In this document: positions 12,246 to 24,325 of the stretch, piece after piece
Layout: every line of letters begins with the position of its first letter
How positions within the stretch are numbered: the first letter of the stretch is position 1
Assembly (NCBI GenBank): GCA_023213395.1
Contig: CM041465.1
Location: 226,307,741-226,371,740, forward strand
DNA length: 64,000 nt
Direction: 5' to 3'
Source: Cycas panzhihuaensis
Taxonomy: Eukaryota; Cycadophyta
Notes under the pieces: model-generated
Seen by the model: only the letters and a program-made list of their open reading frames with translations
The model's database searches: none
Told to the model about the DNA's origin: nothing
Position numbers and translations under genes: made by a program

Positions 12246-13099
12246 AAATGAATGTCTAATCTCTTCTCATGTTACCTGTCAGATTTGTTCCTATTTTAGG
12301 AACCATTTCCTTACTAGGGTTCCTAGAGTTTGGATAAAAAGATGGGCCCAATGTGACTTGGGAATACTCCATTGTTTCCATAATCTTTTACATCTTAGAA
12401 GGTGCTTATTCATACATTCCCCTATTAAAAAACCTGAAATAATTAAGTTCTGAGGTACTAATTTAGTTGGTCAATCTCAACGTAAAATGTTTAGTTGCTA
12501 GCAAAATTATTTATATCATTTTTTGTTTCTCAACATTTTACTATTAAACAAATTTCATGAAAAGAGGACAACAATTTTTTGAACATCTATACCTCTCACA
12601 AGGTCAGATCCCTAGAGGCTAAACAATGCTATTATGATCCCTAGAGGCTAAATAATGCTATTATGATATACCTTTTTTAGTAGATGTTAAGCAGGTTTTG
12701 GGTATTGGTAGTGAATTTGTGACTTGTCTAAGAGCCAGTTTCATAAGATCACTGCTAGATAGGATTCAATGGTCTTTAGTCCTAGATTGTAGGACTGATT
12801 AGCAATGAAGTGCTTGGTCTAGTTGATAGGGAATACTTCCAATACTTGGTTATAATCCTAGTATGAGGTTATAGTTCTTCCTTTTGGTTATATAGGTATT
12901 CCTTTTGGTATGTGCAATGTGTTATTGGTTAATAAAGTGTACTATCATGATTTTCTTTGACACATTTCAGTTTATTAGGGAATGATGTATGAGAAGGATC
13001 AAACGTTTGGCTCCTTCGATGGTTCTTGAGTTTGTGTAGTTTTTTGAAACCCTGTGATGTAGTATTAAACATGAGGATGTGGGGATTGAATAGCGTAAG
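12246..13099. other. gene-free stretch
   Basis: I see no supported coding, RNA or transposon terminus here. It lies between the upstream end of pol C and the LTR-like block of element X. The only structure is the short tandem duplication listed separately. Confidence 0.5.
12609..12666. repeat. two tandem copies of a 29-bp unit
   Basis: The unit beginning TCCCTAGAGGCTAAA and ending GCTATTATGA occurs at 12609-12637 and again at 12638-12666, with one difference (C to T). It is a simple, recent local duplication with no known role. Confidence 0.85.
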
Positions 13100-13852
13100 T
13101 GAATTTTGAAAGAAATATTAATGGTCAAGGGATACTATGGTGAACATTGGATAGTTAATTGCATGTATTAGTTAGTTATTAAAGTTCATTAATAATGTAA
13201 TTAGTTATTACTTAATGGTCATTTTTCCTACCAATAGGAACCAGTCCCTTTTTCCGCCATTATGAAAGAAGACATATCTCTATAAAAGAGAATGTATTGA
13301 TGTTACTCTTGTTCTTCTTAAGAACCACCTAAAGAGAGAATTCCAAAAAAAAATCTCAAAAGAGGAAGACAGTAAAGTTGACGATAATTATTTTAGTCTC
13401 CTCCAAGTTTCATAGTATTTTTGTCAATATTTATTTTCTTGTGTCTTTTTAAACTAAAAGAGAATATCAAGATCAAACAAGTTAGTACAACCTTGATGGA
13501 ACTCTACATTGTTCATGATTAGACTACATATTTTGTTGGTAAGTTGGATTCCACAACATTTGGATTTAGTCCAATTTTTTGTCAAAGTAAACTTATTTCT
13601 GCTAGTTTGCTTCAGAACCACATTGATTCAAATATAGTTGCAATTGATTCCCCTTAGACTTGTATAGGCTTTCTAATAGCTTCATTTATTCAATTTCTCT
13701 TTGGTTAAATTGGTTTTTGTTAACTAAGATAAATGATTTTTAGGTGAATCATTAATTATTTCCACATTGTATTTGATTATATTTCGTCAACTACTAATGT
13801 TCGACTTATAAAACTTGCATACATACTTCTTAAGTAGTTTGTAACATAACAC
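13100..13852 (+). repeat. left LTR of element X (approximate start)
   Basis: This block aligns, with gaps, to 41.2-42.5 kb. Shared landmarks are TGTAATTAGTTAT (13194 and 41315), ATCAATAGGAA-like sequence, GAGAATATCAAGATCA (13461 and 41632), TTTGGATTTAGTC (13559 and 41734), TTATTCAATTTCTCTTT (13688 and 42321) and TACTTCTTAAGTAGTTTGT (13825 and 42460). CTCTATAAAAGAGAATG near 13280 is a plausible TATA region. The right end is set just before the primer-site-like sequence; the left end is a guess. Confidence 0.55.
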
Positions 13853-13870
13853 TTGGTATTATTAGAGTTT
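13853..13870 (+). promoter_or_regulatory. degenerate primer binding site of element X
   Basis: CTTGGTAT followed by ATTAGAG resembles the plant tRNA-Met primer site TGGTATYAGAGC with a small insertion. It directly follows the block that recurs near 42 kb, as expected for a 5' LTR. Confidence 0.45.
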
Positions 13871-14054
13871 AGGTTTGAGGCTTATTTCTCTCTATCTCTA
13901 GTTCTATTTGACTAGATGCAAAGTACTAGGTGATATTAGTTGTCTAGATCATAGTCCCAAACACTTTAAATAGAAGGCATACTATTGATGCAAATACTTT
14001 GCGTTGGTGAATAGTTTTAAAGTGTAAGATAGCATCCAAATTTTAGGGTAAGTA

Positions 14055-14391
14055 TGTTAAGAATAATCTCAATGTCATTAAAGGACTTATGCATTTAGGG
14101 CCCCTCAAAGCCACCTTTAAGGGCCCCTAGGGCACCTTGAGCCTCCCAATAGCCACAAGTAGTTGACATCACTTTATTGATGTACGTGTTTCATTTAATA
14201 TTGTTATTTTTTTAATATATTTTAAATTTTACATTGGCTAACGTGCAGGTAAGATGCATTCCCTAAAAATCTCTATTTAAAGGGTGGGAATACCCCCCTG
14301 GTGTTTTTTAACACCGCCAACTATTAGAAATCACCTGTTTTCTCAAAATGCTCATGATCTAAAGTCTTGCTCTGCTCCTTTAAATCCATCA
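14055..14391 (+). repeat. 5' LTR of Copia-1, 337 bp
   Basis: It starts TGTTAAGAATAATC and ends AATCCATCA, matching the 3' copy until both diverge right after CATCA. TATTTAAA at 14274-14281 is a TATA-like box present in both copies (24512-24519). A perfect hairpin GGTGTT-TTTT-AACACC at 14300-14315 is also kept in both copies. After the LTR, TTAGTATTAGATAC (14392-14406) is a decayed tRNA-Met primer site. Confidence 0.9.
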
Positions 14392-16629
14392 TTTAGTATT
14401 AGATACAAATAGGTGTTGATATTTACTCATATTGATGTAGCTTCTCATACATCTGGCAAAACACCTACATATGACTGCTAGTTAAGATCCTAGCAAGCTC
14501 ACCTATTCACTGGAGAAGACAGATTGGGGTTTCATCTATTGTGAAAGACATTCTCTCGCTCAGAAGTCTGCACTACAAACCTATCACAGTTTACCAGGTT
14601 CTTCGTGTGTCTTTTTTTTTCAAATACAAATATAAACATATATTTTATTTATTTGGTGTACTTTCGTGAATATTGTTAAAAATCTAGTTTATTTAATACT
14701 TTTGTGTAATCAGGCTAAATATAAATCTTGTTGAAAGGCCTATACTTATATAGATATGGTTTTAGTACTATTGTTAATATTATTTGCCTCGGTTTCTTTA
14801 GAGTCTTTTTTTATCATTTTTTGAGCAACTTGGTGTTGTTTCTGCTCCATCATTTAGATTGTTGAGAATCTGTCTTGAAGAACCCTTCCACAGTCATCAA
14901 CTGCACTTGTTTACACCTTTTTTTTTCTAGATAAACTTTTGATAACTGACTTGGATTCAGTTCGAATGGCCGCTTAATGGCATAGTCAGTTTTTAATGTT
15001 CCCTCTCTCAACTCATTTCTTAAAGCAGGTTTGAGTGAGCTTGTTGAAAAGATCTACCCTATACTCCATTTTCTGCTCTGCCATACCAAAAATCCTGCTC
15101 TTTGTCCAGTCTAGAGGGAGCCTTTGAATTACTGGCCATTTCAAAAAATAGCAATCGTGGATGAATGTTTGCAAAACAGCTCTAGGAGTGGTTTGATGAG
15201 CTTTATTGTTGAGGGACCTCTCATATGCTTTTGATGCTTGCCAACATAACCGCGATTGCTATGACTCGTACATCTATCACTTCCCCATTCGCCGTTATTG
15301 TGGAGGTAAACATTGCTGTGGAGCGATTGATGTTGTTAAGTTAATGACGATTTTGTCTTAAAATATCATCGAGTGCCTTTTGTTTTATTTTTTTTCATTT
15401 TATTAAAGTATTGAAGTCTGGTGATTTCGTTCTCCGTACATGCAAAGTTTCTTTAGCACCCCGCAAAGTGATCATTTTTGCTAGCTTTATTTTTTTTGTC
15501 TTTCTCTGCAATGGAAAATCTTGGCTTGGTGATTTAATAAACTAGCAAAGTCCCACTTTATTTTTCCCGCAAGTAACGTGTAATAATAATAATAATCATT
15601 TTGTTGGTCTATGCAGCTGGACTGTCCATTCAAAAAAAGCTTGACAGAATCTTGAGATGAAAATCAAACTCTGCTATAGATTTAACAATCTATTGATATT
15701 CACTAAGATTAGGAGCCACATCTAGATCTGCCAGTTTCAGTGATAATTCCTTGCCATTTTTTTTGCAACATCCAACTTTGTTATTAAATATGGTTTAGTC
15801 ATGCAAATAATTTGTACACCTGTGCATAGTATAGATTGTTGTGCATGAATGCATCTTTGTCTTCCTCTAATAATATTTAATCCAAAATATTGGTTCCTGT
15901 TCGTTAAATTTGTATTGAAACTGTGCATAGGGTTGCATGCCATTCCAACAGAACAAAGCAGAACAAATTTAGCTTATCCGTTTTGGTAAAATTGACTAAA
16001 ATTAGTGGTAGTATCTCTTGCTTTGATTTATTTTATCTAAAATAATGAATGTAGAAACAGTACTTCAGAAAATTCAACATAAATGAGAAGGTAAAGCTAG
16101 TTTTTAGACATTTTATTGTGAAAATTGAATGGCAGAGCCTGCATTTTACTGCCTTGAGTTAGACTAGAATCAAGGAAACAAATTAGACTCTAGAAACTTC
16201 TATTCCATAAAAGCCCCCGGTCTTCACAAACAACATTGCTGACCGCAGCCCATCCTCTCTTTTCCTTTAAGTTTTAACAGCAGTCCCTTTTCCTTTTTTT
16301 TCAGTTTTATTTATTATATATACAAAAAAAAAAAATATTTTTTAGTGCATCCTACCTAGTTTATAAAGTCAGTTTTTTGCTTGTCATCTATTTCTGATTT
16401 CGTTTCATTTCATTTTTACTCGTGTCTACCATCTTATATTCACGGTGGCGACGATCCTTTTTTATCCATATATACTCTTTTATAAAGTTTTAAAAATTAA
16501 ACTAAATTGAATAATTTCTTGAGATTCAAGGTTTTTTGGCAATTAGTCCCTGGCTGTATGTCTTTTTTGCATTGTTTTCAGCTCATTACTAAAAGGGGTC
16601 TTCTTATTTAAAAGTCTCTTGTGTTTCAA

Positions 16630-16702
16630 ACTTGGCGAGTAAGTTCACCCTCTTGGCGTCGGAGGGATTTACTTTCTGATAGGTCTTGGGTTCAATCCCT
16701 GC
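16630..16702 (+). repeat. tRNA-like / SINE-like segment
   Basis: CTTGGCGAGTAAGT (16631) resembles a polymerase III A box and GGGTTCAATCCCT (16688-16700) is close to the B box GGTTCGANYCC, at roughly tRNA-like spacing. No A-rich tail or flanking duplication is clear, so it may be a SINE head, a tRNA remnant or chance. Confidence 0.35.
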
Positions 16703-18639
16703 CCAGTCTACCATCAGGTTCATATTTTAGGAGGGTTATTTTAAGAATATAACCTTTTACCTTTTATTTTTTTTAAATTTATTTTTAAAACATAAGGTAC
16801 TTGATTATTTTCTACCATAACTTTTGACTGAGTCATCGATTTCTGATGTAACTAGTCTCATTGTATCTGAAATTTTCTGTAGATCGATTTTGACTAGTCA
16901 TATAACCTATTTAGTACTGATTTGACCTATTTTCAACTACTTCAAAGTCAGACATTCAATTTTAGAGCCTTTTAAAACTATTTTCACAAAAATCATTTTT
17001 TCTTAGATTATATTTTATTACGGGGAGATTATTTTCTACCCAGATCTATTTTGTAGTCATCTTCTATCAATAAACTTCATTACTAACCATTTATTTTATT
17101 TTTTAAGGATTTATTTTTATCATTATTTTAATCACTGAAAGTGACACTTTAGTAGTTTCTGACATTTTACCATAAAAATACTTGTTGCTATTTTCACTAT
17201 AACTTTTCTGTTTTATATCAAAATCTAGTTTCATCAGTTTCATTGGGAAGTTGACTCTCTCCTCTTCGAACTGACATAGTTTTTTATATGTTTTAAAGTA
17301 TTTTTTATAGATTTTTAAATCTGTCAATTTTGAGATACTTAATAGCCTCTAATTGTCATTATTCCATATTTACACATATTGTTTCTCAAATTTTTTCAAT
17401 TAAAAATATATTAAACAACTTTTTAAAACCATATTTGATTATTTATTATCGCTTTATAAAGCTTTATTAGCATTTTTATAATATCTTGAGCCCCTGCACC
17501 TGTTGAGCCTAAAAAAGATGGCTGTTTCTTTTGGTCATTCAAATATTGATTTATAGGAATCTGTTTTCAAAACGGTCAGTTCCATTGGATAGTTTTTTCG
17601 TTAATCTTCATATTAGTGAAATTTCACCCTGTTCTGACGTGGTTTAGTATAGTTTTCAAGCTGTCAAACTTGAGCATACAAGTATATCCTAACAGGCTTG
17701 CCCTCCAAACTTTTTTAAGAAAGTTCTATTTTATTTCTTATTGATTACTTATAAAACATGTTCAAGGTTTTTACTTGATTTGCATATAAACCTTTTTTAA
17801 GTTGTTTAGTAATAGAAATTGATCATAAAGTAAGTAACCAACTAAGTGGACCTACAACTAAATCAGGTATAATTCCTTTTTTTAAAATTTCTTCTTCATT
17901 TTTTCATAAAGTAAAAATATACATATATATTTCAGTTTTCATCTTTATATATCTTCTTCAAGGCAAAGGTTTTTATGTATTAAAAAGAGAAAGTCATTTT
18001 CTTACATTGAAAGTTTATATTTACTCATTTTAAAAATTAAAGGTTAAGAACTCTTTATTTTTTTCATCATCAAAGTTTATTCCAGATTTGCATAGTTGAA
18101 AAAAATCTTTGCTACATTCAAATTTGCTTACATATCCATCATATTTCAAAGTTTACTCTAAAGGCATATTTATTGAAAGTCTTTTTTCATTTATCATTAT
18201 ATTTTAAAAGTTTTTTTTGAAATTAAATCTCATAAGTGTGTCATTTATTTGAAAAGCATACACTTATTAAAAGTTTTACTTTCATTCATCATTGTTGAAA
18301 AATATCATTTATTTCTTGCACTTATAAAAGTTGTATTTAATTTATTTAATTTTTAAAATCATCTTTCATTTATTTGAAGAGCATTGCATTTTTTAAAAAA
18401 AGGTTTTTATTTCTTCCAAAAGTTTATTATTTATTTCATCTTGCTTAGAGCATATTATTTTATTTTCAAGTTTTTCTTTATTATATAAAAGGAATATTTT
18501 TTCTAAGCAAGACCAAACTACTAATTAATTTATTTTTTACATTAAATAAGATAATCTCAAATTGAACCACCCTATGTTTCCAACCTTGCAAGGGCAACGG
18601 TTAGGATCCCTGAAGTTACCAACTCGCACATGCTAATTG

Positions 18640-19020
18640 GCCTACTCATATTGGATGAGGACAACCATTAACTATCATGTGTATTCGGTGGCAGGATGAG
18701 GTGTAGAACTTGTTCCTTTCATGGTTTTTGGAGACTAAGGCTAGACCTGGAGAGGGTAAGTACCTTGGTTCGAGAACCTTCACTGCTAGATCTATCGCTA
18801 GGCATAAGTCCAACGTAGGTAAACCAACAATTTATGGGGGATATAAAAACCTTCTTAGCAGCCCACGTACTGAGGTATATAGAGCCTAGCGCTCACGTAC
18901 CGATATATTAGATCCATGTTTTGTCAGTTATGGGCATGCGCCACTAGACAGAATAGCAACCGAAGGTTACCCTAGGAGAAACTTAAACTTAGAGCCTAGT
19001 AGCCTTAATAGGTCCTAGTT
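18640..19020 (+). other. conserved pre-gag block, Copia-1 copy
   Basis: This sequence is clearly related to 47360-47700, which lies at the same place before gag in Copia-2. Landmarks shared by both are GGCAGG..AAGGTG/GTAGAAC, TAGATCTATC followed by CTAGGCATAAG, and CTCAC(G/A)TAC(C/T)GATATATTAG. In one plus frame it reads for about 95 codons with a single internal stop (ARSIARHKSNVGK then TDILDPCF, then APLDRIATEG). The role could be RNA packaging, translation control or a small protein; I cannot tell which. Confidence 0.6.
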
Positions 19021-19188
19021 CACTTATTCAAAACTTTCAGAAAAAATTTGGGTTATATTTGGAAATTAATTTTATATTTAAACCTTTTTTTTAAAATTTA
19101 AATTTAAATATCTTTTTATATTTTCATATTCACATTCCACTTTTGAAATCTCATTTATTACATTTTATCAACTCAACTCTAGTTCAAA

Positions 19189-20320
19189 ATGACGTCTAGT
19201 TTTGGGAACATGATTATCTCAAAATTTTATGGAAATAATTTCCTAAAATGGAGTAGGAGGATGAGACCTATCCTTATAGCTAACGATATGTGGGATATTG
19301 TGAGAACTGGTTACAACGAATTGTGACTAAATCTAACTGATACAGAAAAAGTTACATACAAAGAAAATATCAAAAAGGATAACGAAGCATTAGCCCTTAT
19401 CTTTTGTGCTTTAGAAGATCATGTGTTTCAAAGAGTTAGTGAATTAGTTAAGTCAAAAGAAGCTTGTGACACTTTACGACTAATATAGGAAGGAGCCGTC
19501 TCGTTTAAACTATAAAACTTGAGAAGTAAGTTCGAAAATTTATGTATGATACCTCATGAATCAGTAACTAAATTCATGACCAAAGTCTAAGATATTGTTA
19601 ACCAAATGAGGTCACATAGGGATACCCTAACTGAACAAAGTGTAGTTGAAAGGATCTTTGGATGTGTAGGAACTGTAAGACATTTTGAAATGGTAGCTAC
19701 TAGTATTAGTGTATGAAAAGATCTAAGTACCCTCAAAGTGGAACAACTTAGTGCCATGCTCATGTCTATAGAAGAGTAACAAAATGCAAATGAATCTTTA
19801 GAACATGCCTTTGCTACAAATGCCCACATTAAATTTAACTCCCAAGCAGGAACCTCAAGATCAAAGGAATCTCCTCCAAGTAGAAAAGGTGGAAATCCTA
19901 GAAATAAAACTAGACAAGATCCTCCACGATATCAAGTCCCCTACCAAAAGAGACAAGGAGGACCCTAACAATATGAAGACCCTCCAAGAAATCCCAACAT
20001 TTCAAGAAATCCCAATCAAAGGAGACAAGTTGATAATCATCGTTATTATCTACATTGTCACGAGAATTCTTAACCTTCAAGATTAACTAAAGAATATTGT
20101 GATAACTGACCAAGAAATAATCCTCCTCAATCTTATGAGGAAAGGGCTCTGATCTTTCAATATTGATTGTTCACAACAAAGAAGTTAAAGCCTAAGTTAT
20201 GAGAGAAGAGATCCATTGTATTGTACTTATTGTCATAAAAATGGTCATACTGAAAATAAATATTTTTTAAAACATAGACCATCATCTAGAGGATATGCAT
20301 CAAATTCATCATAATCAAAG
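19189..20320 (+). pseudogene. Copia-1 gag
   Basis: This is the capsid region of a Copia polyprotein. I chose ATG 19189 because the N-terminal pattern (SFGNMIISKFYGNNFLKWSRRM) aligns with Copia-2 from its ATG at 47765. The core includes IANDMWDIV, ALALIFCALEDHVF, KFENLCMIPHESV and LSTLKVEQLSAML. A polar, Gln/Arg/Pro-rich linker follows, then the zinc knuckle CTYCHKNGHTENKYF at about 20225-20268, with Tyr in place of the last Cys. About ten in-frame stops interrupt it. The minus-strand frame at 19829-19587 is only its shadow. Confidence 0.85.
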
Positions 20321-21700
20321 GTTAATAACATGTTATTTCTATCTAGTTTTTTTGCTAAGGAAGAAGAGGATGATAGTTGGTATATTGATTTAAGTTGTTC
20401 AACCCACATGACCCATAAAGAACATTTATTTTAAACCTTGGATAAAAATAGAAAAGGGTTAACCATGTTTGGAGACAATACTTCTCACGAATCAGTTGGG
20501 AAAGGTAACAATGCCTTGTTGACTAATATTGGTGAATATAGATACTTAGATGATGTCTTATACATCCTTGCCTTAAGAAAAAACTTGCTATCGGTAGAAA
20601 AAATGATAGGACAAGATTATAAGGTGATTTTTGACAATAGCGAATGTGTCATCAAAGACAAAAGAAATAATGAAGTTATTATTGTCGAAGGTATAATGAC
20701 TAAAGATCATTTATTTAAGCTTATCCTCACCCCTTCAAATATCTATACCCTAAGAACTTCAACTACAATGGATAGTGATTTGTGGCATAGATGGTTTGGT
20801 CACTTTAACTACAACAACTTGGCTCTTATAAAAAGATTAGATGTGGTCAATGGTCTACCACTTATTGATGTTAATAAAAAGTTATATGAGGGATGCCTTC
20901 TTGGTAAACAACATAGAGAAAATTTTCTGGATTTTAGCCATTGAGCATCTTCCCCCCTTCAACTAGTATACACAGACATTTATGAACCAATGACTACTCC
21001 CTCCTTAGCAGGTGCAAAGTATTTTCTGACATTTATTGATGATTTTATAAGAAAGATATGGGTTTTCTTTCTAAAATATAAATCTAATGCTTTTGACCAC
21101 TTTATTGACTTCAAAACTTTTGTTGAGCAACAAAGTAGATATCATATCCTTTCTCTAAGATTAGATAATAAGGGAGAGTTTATATCTAATGCTTTTAAAG
21201 ATTATTGTATCCACCATAGTATTATGAGACAATTTACCAACCCCTACACCCTACAATAAAATGGTGTAGCAGAAAGGAAAAATAGAACTATCATTGAAAT
21301 GTCATGATGTATGCTTAAAGATAAAAACTTGAGCTATGAATTTTGGGTTGAAGCAGTTCATACAGTCGTCTACCTACTTAATAGATGCTCCACTAAAGTG
21401 CTTAGGTGGAAAACTGTAGAAGAAGCATGGATCAGTTATAAACCAAGTATACATCATCTTAGGGTATTTGGCTGTCTAGCATATACCCATATTCCTGATA
21501 AAAAAAGAATTAAATTGGATGACCATAGTGTCAAATGTATTTTTATTGGCTATAGTGAATATTCTAAATCCTACAAAGTTTATGATATGAAATCACAAAA
21601 ATTTATGGTAAGTAGAGATGTCAAATTTTAGGAAGATACCTACTACCAAAATAATCAGGAAAAATAAAAGGAGATTGCCATTAAATTTGACACATTAAGT
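20321..21700 (+). pseudogene. Copia-1 protease and integrase
   Basis: Protease: WYIDLSCSTHMT at about 20378-20413, where the family has Asp-Ser-Gly, so the active-site turn is altered. The frame 20438-20944 continues through LDDVLYILALRKNLLSVEKM to the integrase zinc-binding part (LWHRWFGHFNYNNLALIKRL, EGCLLGKQHRENF). Integrase core: first Asp in YTDIYEPM, second in LRLDNKGEF, Glu in NGVAERKNRTII, then the C-terminal HHLRVFGCLAYTHIPDKKRIKLD and VKCIFIGYSEYSKSYKVYD. The D, D and E residues are intact. Stops at 20942, 21257 and 21305 break it. Confidence 0.9.
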
Positions 21701-23425
21701 AAATCCAAATATGTGCCTCATATGTGGAGAAATATCAAGGAACCCACTAGAGAAAGAATGTCATCTCAATCTCTATTACAACATCTACCCAAATGGGTTC
21801 AATGCAACCATGACTTAGGAAATATATTAGATAATAATAGAAGATCTACACGCTCACGTAGGGTCAACTTTTCTCTAATGAGTAAGGTGCTCGAAATTTA
21901 TGAGCCTCAAACCTTTGATGATGCTAATCAATATGAATGTTGGTAGAAAGCCATGAAAGAGGAATATAAGTCCATTATTAAGACTGATACTTGGGAACTT
22001 GTAGATTTACCACCAAAGAAGAAAGCTATTAGAACCAAATAGGTTTATAAGACCAAGTTCCACTCAGATGGCTCCATCAACAAATATAAAGCTCGATTGG
22101 TTGCAAAAGGATATGCCTAAAGAGAAGGCATAGACTATACAGAAACATTTGCCCCTATCACTAGGATGAAATCTGTTCGCATGATAATCAGTTTAGCCGC
22201 CTAAATAGGCTAGAAAGTTTATCAAATGGATGTGAAAAGTGCCTTATTAAATGGTTATGTCAAAGAAGACATCTATGTCACTCAACCCCTCAGTTTTGAA
22301 GTCAGGGGGAAAGAAAACAAAGTGTACAAGTTAAAGAAGGCACTATATGGTCTAAAACAAGCACCCAGAGCTTAGTATTCCCACATAGATAAATATTTTA
22401 GGGATCAAGGATTTGAAAGATCTCAAGCAGATCCAAATCTATACACTCAAATCAAAAGAAATTTGATATTGATTGTAGGACTCTATGTGGATGATTTAAT
22501 TTCTACTAGAAATAACTCCCATCTTTTACATCAATTGAAAGATGCCATGTGCAAGGAATTTGAGATGACAGACTTAGGCCTCATGCATTATTTCCTAGGA
22601 TTGGAAGTTTAGCAGGACAAATAAGGACTATTCATTTCTCATCGTAAATATATATTAGATCTTCTATAAAGATTTAAAATGACAAACTGCAAACCATTGA
22701 CAATACCAGCAAAAATTGGAATCAAACTTTCTAAGATAAATGACTCAACTTTAGTTGATCCTATACTCTATAGGTAACTCATTGGTAGCCTAATATGTTT
22801 AACATCTACTCGACCAGATATAACATATTCAGTCAGTGTTGTATCCAAGTTCATGTAGGATCTAAAGACATCTCATTGGCAAGCTGCCAAAAGAATCCTT
22901 CGATACCTTAAAGGGACTCCAGATTTTGGGTTATACTACAAAGGCACATCTAAATTTCAGTTAACTGGTTATATATATTCAGATTGGGCCGGTGATGTAG
23001 ATGATAGAAAGTCTACCACAAGTTACGTATTCAATATGGTATTAGCAGCAGTAGCTTAGAGTATAAAGAAACAAAATACCATTTCTTTATCTACAGTTGA
23101 GGCAGAGTACAAAGCCACAATTTCAGGAGCTTGTGAATCAATATGGCTAAAAAGACTTTTACAGGATTTTTAGATTAAACAACAAGGTTCCACTGGAATT
23201 TGGTGTGACAATCAAAGCACTATTCAAATGGCCAAAAATATAGTATTCCATAGTAGAACAAAACATATTGAGACCCAACACCACTTTATTCAGGAAATTA
23301 TACAAGCAGATGAGATAGAATTGATTTATTACAACACCGAAAATTAGATAGCAGATATTTTTACAAAGGTCTTAGGAAAGATCAAATTTGAGAAGTTCAA
23401 AGATAATTTGGGAGTTGTACATATT
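21701..23425 (+). pseudogene. Copia-1 reverse transcriptase and RNase H
   Basis: Reverse transcriptase: [62 protein letters not shown], and the active-site box GLYVDDL at 22484-22500 with both Asp intact, then LGLMHYFLGLEV. RNase H: SDWAGDVDDRKSTTSY, TISLSTVEAEYKA, WCDNQSTIQMAKN, FHSRTKHIETQHHF and IADIFTKVLG, ending near 23420. The reading phase is almost continuous. Its stops are nearly all TAG or TAA at positions where relatives have Trp or Gln, for example 22040, 22118, 22202, 22211, 22373 and 23057. The 3' LTR starts at 23442. Confidence 0.92.
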
Positions 23426-23441
23426 GGGCTTATGGGTAGAA

Positions 23442-23503
23442 TGTTGGGAATAATTCTAATGTCATTAAAGGACCTGTGCGCTTAAAGCCCCTCAAAGCCA
23501 CCT
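23442..23503 (+). repeat. 3' LTR of Copia-1, left part
   Basis: It begins TGTTGGGAATAATTC and matches the first 60 or so bases of the 5' LTR, including ATGTCATTAAAGGAC. It stops after CAAAGCCACCT, where an 822-bp insertion begins. Confidence 0.88.
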
Positions 23504-24325
23504 ATGATCCTAAAATAGAGCTTAATTGGTAAAGTCAATTATCAACCTTTTCTCCTTGAGATCCTAAGAGTTAGTGTAGAAATCCCAATAATATCAAAAT
23601 AAAAATGAGCCTATAAAAGGAAATTCTACATCAAATTATTTATTCTTGACATTGCTCCATTTAATGGTGGAGAAATCAACTAGCAAAAGAATGGTTAAAT
23701 TACAAGGAATAAATGATACAATTATACCATAAGGGGGACTCCAACCCTCCAAAATGCGTCTCCAAGGATGCTTCCCAAGTCAAGTGCCTTTCACCTTCAA
23801 GAACCACCTCTCCAACCCGTAATAGGGCTCAATTTATAGAAAGAAACCCAAATTGCATGTTTAACAAGTGGCAATCATGCAAGTATAACCACTAACCACC
23901 AGAATGCATGTTGTCCAAGTGATCTTTATGCAATTCTTAAAAGTTTTAGCTTGTAACTGACCTTAACGAATTCCAATTCATCTCAAATTTAGTACACTTA
24001 TATGAACACATGTCCCCTCCACTTCCTAAAACTTTTAGCTTATTTGGATTTCATTTGACTGCAGCTTTATTTATTTAATAATAATATGTATTTGTTATTT
24101 TTCTGCTAGCTGTAGGATTAATTTTATGAAAAATAAGGCTTGAACTCCAATCAAATGATATTTTCTGAACCCCACCTTTTGTACACATGTAGTGGGATGT
24201 GTCTTCTTCCTTTACACAAAATTTCATATAATTTTGATACCATTTGGCTATACCTCTTTCAGTTATGCCAATGCGTAGCATTTTCTGCATCCTGTAAACA
24301 TATGGTAGATCCTCCTAGATCAAAG
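23504..24325. mobile_element. 822-bp insertion in the 3' LTR of Copia-1, 17-bp duplication
   Basis: The LTR sequence GCCCCTCAAAGCCACCT (23487-23503) is repeated as GCCCCTTAAAGCCATCT (24326-24342) on the other side, with two differences, so the insert looks flanked by a 17-bp target duplication. That length suits target-primed (LINE-type) insertion more than LTR or DNA elements. No poly(A) run or terminal inverted repeat is evident, and no coding match is seen. The plus frame 23713-23895 and CCTATAAAAGG near 23610 are unassigned. Deletion and recombination between two LTR copies is an alternative. Confidence 0.5.

Larger units (their letters stand above)
14392..19188 (+). other. unusually long 5' leader of Copia-1
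   Basis: This is 4.8 kb between the LTR and the gag ATG with no recognisable gene. It is AT-rich. It holds a tRNA-like segment (16630-16702) and, at its end, the block shared with Copia-2 (18640-19020). The corresponding leader in Copia-2 is about 2.4 kb, so this one probably contains an extra insertion, but I could not delimit one. Small minus-strand frames (15943-15737, 17327-17103) look like chance. Confidence 0.55.

Noticed and set aside
18765-18785. GGTTCGAGAACC as a possible polymerase III B box
   Set aside because: The last positions do not fit the B box and the sequence is part of the conserved Copia leader block.
19587-19829. Minus-strand frame opposite Copia-1 gag (and a like one at 48163-48393 opposite Copia-2 gag)
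   Set aside because: Both are shadows of homologous gag sequence, which explains why they resemble each other.
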